Shown in pieces: positions 12,208 through 22,349 of a stretch of DNA of 64,000 bases. The position numbers and the translations under genes are program-made. Under the pieces are notes generated by a model, which saw only the letters and a list, made by a program, of their open reading frames with translations, ran no database searches and was not told the origin of the DNA. This DNA comes from Brachynemurus nebulosus (taxonomy: Eukaryota > Arthropoda > Insecta > Neuroptera > Myrmeleontidae): contig JAPWDM010000005.1 in the NCBI GenBank assembly GCA_035578155.1, forward strand, positions 51,838,454 through 51,902,453, in the 5' to 3' direction. Positions within the stretch are counted from its first letter, which is position 1; every line of letters starts with the position of its first letter.

Positions 12208-12479
12208 TATTTATTATTGAGAAATGGGTATAACTACAGGGCGGCCTGACAGCGAGTTTTAGAGAGAAGCGATCACAGAGGCAATTAAGCCAAATAATGG
12301 TTTGTAGAAGCAGTGTACTAATTAGAAATTGTTGTTTTTCTTATCCAGTCTTTTTTTGTTATTGTATAATTACTTTGATTAATCAGCTTCTAACACATAA
12401 TATTATGATACCAAAATAATCATACTATTATATAAAGAGGTAAAGTTGATAACACTGTCAGTGTGTACGACTAAAGTAA

Positions 12480-12880
12480 TCTCAAGAACTATCCAACCGA
12501 TTTCAAAAATTTTTTCACTGGTAGATAGGTAGTATTGCCAGTTCTCGTATAGGCTACATTTAAAATGTTAAAATTGTCCCATAGGACTCTAGGGCCTTAA
12601 AAAGACTTAAAATAAACAGTTGGACGGATTGTTATCAAATTTTACTCAAATACTATTGAGATTCTGGCGAAAATGTACGTTACATTAAAGTTGACGCCTA
12701 GGGTTTTAGGGTCCCAAAAACGACTCGACTAAACGGCTGGACGGATCTTAACCAAATTTTGCTCAAACAATACTGAGGTTCTGAAAAAATTAACATGAGG
12801 TTACGATTACCCTCTAGGGTCCTAGGGACCAAAAAAATGTTCAAAATAAAGGACTTCACGGATCTTGACCAAATTTTGTT
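12480..12880 (+). repeat. Diverged units of the 120-bp repeat family
   Basis: The stretch from 12495 (CCAACCGATTTC, then AAAAATTTTTTCACTG) matches the core of the array units at 16.5-17.5 kb. Two further weaker repeats (ACGGAT followed by ACCAAATTTTG) follow at intervals of about 110-120 bp. This marks another old member of the same dispersed family. Confidence 0.55.
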
Positions 12881-13169
12881 TTGTATGTTGTATAGACAAC
12901 TATGGTCAAAGAACAGAAATAAATTTGGAAAAAACTGTAGTGTTCCTCATCTTTGAAATACATGGAAAAAAATATAATTTTTAGATATAAATTCAGGAGA
13001 TAGATGAAGACAAGGATTATTAAACAGAGGGGCAATCATTTCTGCATCACTCTATATCCAATTAGAAATTGGCTCCATTGACTCGGACAACTTGTATAAT
13101 AAAATTTTTATTCAATAACATTATATAAGTTTTCCATTTTCATGTGGCGTCTGCATACTTCATAGGGAC

Positions 13170-13595
13170 GTGGCAACTACCCACCGCCCACACAACCACA
13201 CATGTGTGCATGTATATGTGCGTCCACACATTTATTGTATTGTAACTTGTATTCAACAGGAACAAGTGCTAGCAGCAGGTACCTACGACCAGAGACAAAA
13301 ACGACATTTTATTAGCCAACATGCTCGAAGTGCCGGCGGGAAGAGAAGGAAGTCTGGGGGGCCGCGGGAAGCGTACAGAACATTGTGGATGCAATGGTAC
13401 CTCAGTTGCTACCTACAGGATGTTTGGGGAGTGATACTTATTTGGAGGAATGAGTCAAGTTTCAAATGCATTATTAACTTTTTTTTGTATTTTTTTATAC
13501 GTATACACATACATACAGATAGGTACACATATATACGGTTTAATTACAAAAATGTCAATTACACTCAGCGACACTGCCGACGGACGGACGAATAG
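13170..13595 (+). other. Open frame over a local GC-rich island, function unknown
   Basis: A 141-codon frame crosses a segment (about 13255-13450) that is much richer in G and C than anything nearby, with GCCGGCGGGAAG and GGGGGGCCGCGGGAAGCG. The first and last thirds of the translation are low-complexity (His/Thr-rich, then Ile/Tyr/Phe-rich), so the frame is probably fortuitous. The island itself could be a host exon, a promoter or a transposon remnant. I recognise no domain and no inverted ends. Confidence 0.25.
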
Positions 13596-14571
13596 ACCGT
13601 TTTGAATATTCTCGAAAATCATTGCGTTTGTATTGGAAATGAATAAATTTTTTTGTAGAAAGGAAGGGCTCTTTTCAGATAAATCTTTTTTGTTTTGTTT
13701 TTTTCGCCAGAACTAATGTTATGTAGTCAGAGAGCGTACAGTATCTGTTCCCTATGGGTTACCTATGTTAACCCTAGAATCATACGTACATGTAAAATTG
13801 ACGAACGAACTTCTCTATCTGCTCCAATATTACAATTTGTCGTTGCCTGCTTGCTGTGAAACTTCTGTTATCTAATTTATTTGTTATTATTACACAGTAA
13901 ACGTATTAATTTTGTTTATAGTTGCTGTCGTTTTTTTATATTGAAATAGTGTGCGTCAAAAGGACGACGATGTATGATTAACCTATGTTTTTTTTAAAGA
14001 TTTTGTACCTCGCATATAAAAGTTTTCCTAATTTTTCTAAAATTTATTAAAGATATGGACGTTATAATTAATTTATTCAATGATAATGATAATGTGAAAG
14101 ATGATTACAGCTGTTTGACTTATAGAGACGACATAATACTGAAGTTTTAATATATATTGAATAGAAAACTAAAGAATGCGTTTCAAGTGACTTAATAAAA
14201 GATTAACAAATTATTTTGTGGAAAATATTTTAATTTTATTATTTTTTGAGATCTTATTCGAAAAAGTACTAACAAATTTTAGAAAATTTACAAACGTGTC
14301 TAATGAAGAAATAAGTACTTATCTACGGGAAATTTGTGACCGAGAAATTTCACATTCTGTAAAGTCACACATGTCCACTGACTCATAATAGTGCATAAAT
14401 TATTTATTTGAGAGACATGTCTTATGATACAATTGATGTATTTATCTATTAGCGAATTTCGAAAACTCGAAATTCAGCTATTACAGTAGGTCTCATGACG
14501 CAATCTGAGTCCGGGACTATGGCAGAAATCTGTTTTGAGGTCCCTAGAATACGAAAATGATATTCACTAAA

Positions 14572-14574
<3 letters not shown>

Positions 14575-14645
<71 letters not shown>
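14575..14645. repeat. (TA)n microsatellite inside the DINE-like repeat
   Basis: A pure TA run of about 70 bases directly after TATTCACTAAAATTTATA. The run occupies the same internal position in the two other full copies of the family. Confidence 0.95.
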
Positions 14646-14649
<4 letters not shown>

Positions 14650-15043
14650 GTGTTCCCACGATAACTCTCGAACGAAACGTCTAACGCTTATGAAATTTTG
14701 TGTGCGGACTGGATTCTGAATTGGCTTGGCTAAGTTCGTTAGCCAGACACGTCGGATGCCCAGAAGTAGGTTTTCTGGCCATTTTTTATCATTCGATCCT
14801 ATCATAAGGCAGTTCGATTTTTACATCGTTGAAAAGGAAAAAAAAAATTATGAAGAAAATATTCTTATAATTTTCTTTCTGTTTTAAGTATTTTTCGAGA
14901 AAATGTAAATTTTCACTTTTATTCTTTCTTTGTTAGTCTAATAAGTAATTTATATTTATATCTCAGTTCTTTATGAAGTATAAAAATATTTCACTTTTTT
15001 ATTAAAGAATTTTGTGAGAACAAGTGAACACTATTCACATATA

Positions 15044-15977
15044 AGGTAACTGCGGGTAATAAGGCCTGTCGGGTAATAAAGCCTAAAATTCATAACTCGT
15101 TCAAATATTCGTACAGTCGTACCAATGTTTGACGCATGCAAGCCTCAGACACCAACAAGTTACAACGCATCTGCCACTTGCCGCCATCCCGCGCCTTGTC
15201 TCCAATAACGAGCGATATATCATAAAATGAGATTTTGTCGCTCGAATAATAAAATTTCAACGAAAATTATCTCAAGTAATTATAATATTAATGCTGTTAA
15301 TTATTTTTCTATTCACCTAATTTTGTTCTTCAGTTCCTCTTTTTGTTAATTCAGTTCATTAAATAATTTTATATCTGTCAAAATAATTAATTTTTTTTTT
15401 TATTTACTTAGGTGTCGGCGGCAAATAAGGCCTATCAAAATCCCACATAAGCTTTAAAATGCTCCTAATACCTGAAACTATTTTACACTCTCAATATTAT
15501 CCGAAAGTTCCAATGGAAATGATCCTTGATAATTAAGAATAAAAAGCCAACTCACCAGAGTCGTGTTCGTCACGTGTGGTATCAACAGCTGAAGAAAACG
15601 TTCATTCTGGTCAAATATCAATTAAGCGTATTAAAAGAAGCTGCTAGCGCACGGTTTTTTCTTGGATTCTGACGACAATGATGAAGACTCTTACCAAATA
15701 CTGTTTAGAATTTTAGTTTTTGTTGTTTTCTGTCATTTTTTGTTGATTTTTTATAATAGGCCTTAATATCCTACCATAGTAAAATAAGGCCTAAAAACAG
15801 AGTTTTCAAAAATGTTAAATATTTTCTAATCCAACATTTTAATTTCCAATGTAAATTTTTTTGTTGGTTTATTGACATTTTTGGAGTGGATTTGTTAATA
15901 AAAAAGTTGATCATCTGTAGTATTTTTCCTTTTATTTAAAATCTCCCTTAGCTAGGCCTTATTACCCGCAGTTACCT
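15044..15977. mobile_element. TA-flanked MITE, AGGTAACTGCGGGTAATA family, copy 1
   Basis: The ends AGGTAACTGCGGGTAATAAG are inverted at left and right and are bordered by TA (15042-15043 and 15978-15979). The 934-bp body is closely similar to 21269-22134, including AAATGAGATTTTGTCGCTCG. No transposase frame. TA duplication suggests the Tc1/mariner/pogo group. It lies within the DINE-like repeat, making it the third layer of the nest. Confidence 0.9.
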
Positions 15978-16219
15978 TATGTGTTATAACACACATACAT
16001 GTATAGAGTTTTGTTTCTCATTTATTGCATTATAATTAGCATGGTTCTATCTCATGTTAAAAAATGTAAATTAAACAGATTTTCTAAGCTAATGTAATGA
16101 AGATTTTTTTTTTTTTTTTATTGAATTTTTAAGTAAACAAGAAATTGAAGATTATGTTATGATATAATATTATTAAATATATGAAACAAAACAAAATATG
16201 CACAATGTACATATGTATG

Positions 16220-17647
16220 TACGGAAAAATATTTTGAATCGATTTTGAAAATTTTTTCACTAATAATTAATAATGTTAAAAAATTAAACCATTTCAAATG
16301 GATTTAAGGTATTTTATGTGAGGTCAAGGTTTTCGGGACCTAAAAAGGCCAGAAATTAATTAACCAATCGATTTTAAAAATTTTTTCACAGTTAGTAAGT
16401 TAAAGTATTTGAATTAATTAATTAAATGATGTCCGCAAGAAGCTTACGGACTGCCATAAGTTATATGAGATCCTTAGAACCCTTTCCTTACTGTTAGAGT
16501 ACTAGACTTGTATGAGTTTCGCCAGGATTTACTGATCCCATAATTGTAAAAAATAAACTAAACGACCAATTTTAAAAATTTCTTCACTGTTACAGAGCTA
16601 AACTATTTTAGATAGATTAGAATACATTATGTAAGGTCCGCCAGGGTCCACAGGACCCAAAAGTGTCAAAAATAAACTAACTGACCGATTTTGAAAATTT
16701 TTTCACTGTTACAGAGCTAAACTATTTTAGATAAATATCGATTACGTTATGTAAGGTCCGCCTGGGTCCATAGGACCCAAAAGTGTCAAAAATAAACTGC
16801 CTGATCGATTTTGAAAATTTTTTCACTGTTACAGAGCTAAACTGTTTTAGATAAATATAGATTCCGTTATGTAAGGTCTGCCAGGGTCCATAGGATCCAG
16901 AAGTGTCAAAAATAAACTAACTGACCGATTTTGAAAATTTTTTCACTGTTACAGAGCTAAACTATTTTAGATAAATATAGATTACGTTATGTAAGGTCTG
17001 CCAGGGTCCATGGGATCCAAAAGTGTCAAAAATAAACTAACCGACCGATTTTGAAAATTTTTTCACTGTTACAGAGCTAAACTATTTTAGATAAATATAG
17101 ATTACGTTATGTAAGGTCTGGCAGGGTCCATGGGATCCAAAAGTGTCAAAAATAAACTAACCGACCGATTTTGAAAATTTTTTCACTGTTGGGGAACTAA
17201 GCTATTTTAGATAGACATACATTACGTTATTTAGGGTCCGCCAGGGTCCATGGGACCCAAAAGTGGTAAAAATAAACTAACCGACCGATTTTGAAAATGT
17301 TTTCACTGTTACAGAGCTAAACTATTTTAGATAAATATATATTACGTTATGTAAAGTCTGCCAGGGTCCATCGGATCCAAAAGTGTCAAAAATAAACTAA
17401 CCGACCGATTTTGAAAATTTTTTCACTGTTGGGGAGCTAAGCCATTTTAGATACATATAGATTACGTTATGTAAGGTCTGAAGTGTCAGTAGGACCTAAA
17501 AGTGTCAAAAATAAAATAACTGACCGATTTTGAAACTTTTTTACTCTTACCGAGGTAAACTATTTTAGATAGGTACAGGTTGTGTTATCCGAGATCCACA
17601 ACTGTCCTGCGGATGCAAATGCGGCGTAGAATGCTACACAACGGGTT

Positions 17648-17743
<96 letters not shown>

Positions 17744-18045
17744 AAGTCCGCCTAGAATATACGGTCGAGCTGATTTTTTAATGAGGTCCACCGGGATCTT
17801 GCAGATCCGAAAACGCCAGTAATAAGCTATCGAACCGATGCTAAAAAATTTCTCACTGCTAGAGAACTAAATTATTTTAGATGGATACAACTATGCTGCA
17901 CAAAATTCGTTCGGGTTCTTGGGTCCCCAAAAATACCAAAACTAATTACCCAACCGATTTTAAAAATTCTTTTACTTTTAGAAAGCTAAAATATTTTAAA
18001 TAGGTACAGGTCTTAGATGAGATCCGCCAGTGCCCAAGATTTGGA
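16220..18045 (+). repeat. Tandem array of 120-bp units
   Basis: From 16561 to about 17520 the same phase mark (GACCGATTTTGAAAATTTTT) returns every 120 bases: 16681, 16801, 16921, 17041, 17161, 17281 and 17401. Each unit has TCACTGTTACAGAGCTAAAC, then GTTATGTAAGG, a GGTCC...GGA(T/C)CC block and AGTGTCAAAAATAAAC. Units at 17161 and 17401 share a variant (TTGGGGA in place of TTACAGA), separated by a normal unit, which points to a 240-bp duplication step. More diverged units flank the array (16240-16560 and 17810-18030). No protein is encoded consistently. Confidence 0.93.
17652..17738. repeat. (TA)n microsatellite within the array
   Basis: A pure TA run that interrupts the diverged right part of the 120-bp array. 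Confidence 0.95.
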
Positions 18046-18327
18046 AATTCGCTATGTTATGCAGATGCTGCGACAGGGGTATTTTTTAATTTTTATAATG
18101 AAAATATGCTTTGATAAAAAGATGAAAAAAATTAATAAGTATTTATATTAAAAAATTTTTCCGAATGCAATTTTTTAAATATTTTGTTCGCTTTTGTAGT
18201 ATTGTTATGTAAAAAAAAATGTTTTTTGCAAATAAACTCTAAAATTCTCCGTCAAAGTCCATTCGTCGAAATGACGCCGATGTATGATTAACGTTTCTCG
18301 TAGACCAACGTATGATTCTAGGGTTAA

Positions 18328-21266
18328 ATGACTGGCAGTTAGTCGGTTGTCAAAATTAAATTGAATATAAACGGTCAAAGAGGGATGAATAATAATACAA
18401 GTGTGGGATACGCGTAGAAGTTTCGATGTAAAGGTAAATCAAAATAGAGGTGTGGGAGGTTATAGGAGAAACAAGTTCGATGAAGTGCGAATGTTCCGTG
18501 TAATATTGAAAATAAACATAATTAATGAAAAGATTGGCTCGCTATTCATCAGTTAATCAATTTTGGATGAGGAATGTAGTAGGTACACTAAATAAGATTA
18601 CGTATAGGTAATTACTCAATAATTCTTCTTATTAAAGCCTTTGTTTAGGAAATTTTCTTAGGGGGAGATTCGCTAAAAAAAAAAGAAACAAGAAACCGAT
18701 TTTTTCCTTTCATAATTATGTTCCTTAGGTGTTAGAGTATTCTCCTAAAATTTTATTTAAAAATTAAAAATAAAAAATTTATGGGTATTTTAGTACATGC
18801 ACTTTACTATAATTCAATTTAAAAAAAAAATTTAAATGGTATTTTCTTGAAAGTACGTTTTTCAACATGGTTTCTCATGTATCTCAAAGGCAGGAACTTT
18901 GGCAGGCATTTTGGCAGGAACTAGGATCTTTGGGTTCCGTAATGTATTTTCAAAATCGCGGCTGGGTCAAGAAATAGTGGTGATTTTTGAAAATTTGTTT
19001 TCAAAATGCGATTTTTTGCTGTTTTTTTTTTTTTTTCTTAGATCCTAGTTACTTCCATAACTGTGCCTATATGTAGGTATATTTTCAGAATATTCTTGAT
19101 TTTTTGATTTCGGTTCATTGGGGATTTCAGAACGCGAGGAACCATCAAGATGATAAAATGTCTCAGTGTCGACTTTAAAGCCATTTATACTCAGCTCATT
19201 TTTTAATTTTTTATTTTTGTAATCTCAAGGCATGTAGAAACATTGTTGTGTATTTAGTTTTAAAAAAAAAATATTTATTTGTATAAAAAATAAATAATAA
19301 GAAAAGGTCGAATTTTGATGTTTTTTTTTGGCTTATCCCCCCTTAATTTTCCTTTTGAAATTTCTCTCTTAAAAATAAGCTGACAAGTCCTATGATTTTT
19401 CAAAATAGCCTCTCTAAAGATTAGGTAGCGAGAAAATAATTTAAACTATTCAAAAACGCGACATCACCCTTAATCAATTTCTACCAGTTTCCTTAGACAT
19501 TTGGGGCGCCCAATGGCGCGAGGCTATAGATGGTCGCCCATTTCGCCCACCCTTTGTGCCGCCTCTGTATAGGAGGTGGTGAAAATTAACAGATTTTTTT
19601 TATTTTATTCGAAAACTATAAAAAATGTCTAAAAGGCTTATTTTATTCTTTCTGTAATATTATACAGCAGAACCGTCTATTTGTCTTAATTATTTCAGAT
19701 TTTTTGATTTGCAAAACTTCGAAGATAAGGTAAGAGAACGGTATTTTTTGCACATTTTTGGACATAATTCAAAAACTAATACAATTTGAAATTAAAAGAA
19801 TACAGCTTTGAAATGTATAAACAAAGCTATTATACATATGAAGGACATTATTATCGTATAAAGATATAAGTACTTTTAAATTCGTTTCGGGATCCTTGTG
19901 AAACAAACCTAGAATTCTTCCACAAAGTATAGATGGGGTACACTACAGAGCAGTAGAGAAAACACATCTATCTCTATACCACTGGAACCAGTATAACCAG
20001 TACGAGATAGAAAATATGTTATATACGTGCACTGGGTTTACTTTGTATTATGTAATTGTGTATTTGTGTTAGTGATCCTTGGTGATAGTGGTCGTCACGT
20101 GATCGTACTTCGCATACATATATGTATGATAGCACAACGCTCTGTGTGGGGACGTAACAATGCCAATAACAATCAAATCCATTGTCTTATGATTGAACTA
20201 CACTCATCGACTGCTACTGAGAGATTGACCACCAAGTAGCCTAAGGTTCACAGAAATGCCCACTGGTGATTACAGAAAAGAGATAGTTGCTGTACCTCTG
20301 TACTCTGGCGGCAGCACAATTAAAAGGCATACTCGTACCAGTGTGCCTTTTATTTCGATATCGTACTAAAAAAAACTGATTGTGACATTTTGACAGATAT
20401 CACAGTCTCGCCACAAGGGTTCCTTTCTTAACTTTAAGTACTGAACCCTAAAAACTGTGTATAAAGCTTTAGATAAATTATTTGATGTATTTATTTTTAT
20501 GTGTTGCACATCGTTAACGTATTTATAGGTATCATTGCTATACAACTCTCTCGGAAACTATCTTTGTTTCTTAAATAAGATCCGAGGGCTTTCATTGAAC
20601 AGAGAAGATTATAATCGGTTTTGAGCTTCAATTTTACATATAAGATACCTTATAATATCATTAACTTCAAAGAATTACAGTTAAACATTGTTTACTTATG
20701 AATCGGTCAAACGAATCATTGTAAATATTTATTTATTAGAATTAGATTTATTGTTTTCAAAAATCAATTTTCTAAGAAACAAAACGAATACCATCGTAAT
20801 TTAGTCGATAATAAAATAATTAACACGACTTCTTAAATGTTAATATACTACTTATTCTTTTAAACACATATTATGAAGACAGTTTAAATTTCAGTTGTAA
20901 AACGTACATAATATACGTAATAATAATGTCTGTATCGCAAAAGTTTAGTCATTGTCCATTTATAAATATGTATTTAACACTCATATACCACCGCACCAGT
21001 GTGTACACCATTGGTCAAATATTTAATTACTTGTAAAATACATTATCATTTTTAAATATCATAAATTATTCACGTTTTCAATGTCATCGAACTATCGAAG
21101 ACACAAAAGATAAAAGTTTTCTTCGTGTCTTTCTAAGTTATAGGTAGATATTTAGATAATAAATAAAACAAATACTTTAGCAAAAAATACTACGTTTATT
21201 TTTTAATTGTGACAATTGTTTCAAGCTTGAAAATCCATTTTCAATTAAAGTAAAAATTATCTTAAT
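18328..21266. other. Non-genic stretch
   Basis: Mostly AT-rich with long A and T runs. A GC-rich piece at about 19500-19566 ends GTGCCGCCTCTG, which resembles an inverted hAT terminus (CAGAGGCGGCAC), but no left partner was found. A 70-codon frame at 20027-20239 (plus) has no recognisable features. A short hairpin (AAAAGGCA...TGCCTTTT) lies at about 20322-20351. Confidence 0.45.
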
Positions 21267-21268
21267 TA

Positions 21269-22134
21269 AAGTAACTGCGGGTAATACAGCCTAAAATTCA
21301 TAAATTGTTCAAATATTCGTACTGTCGTACCAATGTTTTTTGACGCATGCAAACCTCAGACACCAATAAGTTGCAATTTGCATCCCGCGATTTGTCTCCA
21401 GTAACGAGCCATATATCATAAAATGAGATTTTGTCGCTCGAATAATAAAATTTCAACGACAATTATATCAAGTAATTATAATATTAATGCTGTTAATTAT
21501 TTTTCTGTTCATCTAATTTTGTTTTTCAGTTCTTCTTTTTGTTAATTCAGTTCACAAATAATTTTACATCTGTGAAAATAATTAAAAATATTTATTTTTT
21601 TTATTTCCTTGGGTGTCGACGGCAAATACGGCCTATCAAAATTACACATAAGCATTATAATGCTCCTAATATCTGAAACTGTTTTACATTCTCAATATTG
21701 TCCGAAGTTTCAATAGAAATGATCCCTGATAATTAAGGATGAAAAGCCAATCACCAAAGCCGTGTTCATCACGTGTGGTATCAATCAATTAAGTGTATTA
21801 AAAGAAGCTGCCAGCGCACGGTTTGTTCCTTGGATTCTGATGACAATGATGAAGATTTTTACCAAATACTATTTAGAATTTTAGTTTCTGTCATTTTTTG
21901 TTGTGTTTTATAATAGGCGTTAATATCCTACCATAGTAAAATAAGGCCTAAGAACAGAGTTTTCAAAAATGTTAAATATTTTCTAATCCAACATTTTAAT
22001 TCCCAATTTAAATTTTTTTGTTGGTTAATTAGCATTTCGGGAGCTGATTTATTAATAAAAAAGTTGATTATCTACAGTACTTTTCATTTTATTTAAAATC
22101 TCCCTTAATTAGGCCTTATTACCCGCAGTTACCT
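21269..22134. mobile_element. TA-flanked MITE, AGGTAACTGCGGGTAATA family, copy 2
   Basis: The left end AAGTAACTGCGGGTAATA and inverted right end AGGTAACTGCGGGTAATAAG are bordered by TA (21267-21268 and 22135-22136). It runs parallel to copy 1 along its length with several small deletions, for example around 21355 and 21785. It is shorter (866 against 934 bp). Confidence 0.9.
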
Positions 22135-22136
22135 TA

Positions 22137-22347
22137 CATGCTTTATATATACTAATTTAAGTGGTGGGGGATGACAGTAGTAGTAGAAGACAGAGATAGT
22201 AGACGAGTACAAAATTATGGGAGTTTGAAAACAATATTACACGTTATAACGTTTGCGCATAACTCTATCGTCGTCTTCTATCCCTATCTTCTACTACTAC
22301 TGCCATCCCCATATAACACTGAAATTAGTTTATACATATAAAGCATG
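22137..22347. mobile_element. Foldback MITE sharing a TA with its neighbour
   Basis: Inverted arms of about 80 bp start CATGCTTTATAT and contain GACAGTAGTAGTAGAAGA (left) and its inverse with few mismatches (right). The left TA (22135-22136) is the same dinucleotide that forms the right target duplication of the preceding MITE; the right TA is at 22348-22349. At 211 bp with a loop of about 50 bp, it is non-coding. Confidence 0.85.
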
Positions 22348-22349
22348 TA

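Larger units (their letters stand above)
14451..18080 (+). mobile_element. Helitron/DINE-like composite repeat nested in the piggyBac MITE
   Basis: The left border AGCGAATTTC and the right border GCTGCGACAGGGGTA are shared with the copies at 46174-46715 and 58075-58666. Comparing the split host element with its intact copy places the insertion inside a run of six T. Either TT was duplicated or the insertion fell between A and T without duplication. Internal order: a conserved 5' module, (TA)n, a module with GATAACTCTCGAACG and CCAGACACGTCGGATGCC, a nested MITE, the 120-bp array, then the 3' end. The lack of inverted ends and of a real duplication fits a Helitron/DINE-type element. The usual TC...CTRR ends are not seen, so the class is inferred. 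Confidence 0.75.
13772..18323. mobile_element. piggyBac-type MITE, copy 2, split by a nested insertion
   Basis: The termini CCCTAGAATCATACGT are inverted and bordered by TTAA (13768-13771 and 18324-18327). The flanks of the insertion, 13772-14450 and 18081-18323, match copy 1 (5425-6347) in inverse orientation. Together they add up to about 920 bp, the size of copy 1. The 3.6-kb interior is foreign and is described separately. Confidence 0.93.

Noticed and set aside
16220..18045. CRISPR-like array
   Set aside because: The repeats are contiguous 120-bp units without unique spacers, in an insect-like genome.
20322..20351. Short hairpin AAAAGGCA...TGCCTTTT as a terminator or small RNA
   Set aside because: Too short and isolated; no promoter elements recognised.
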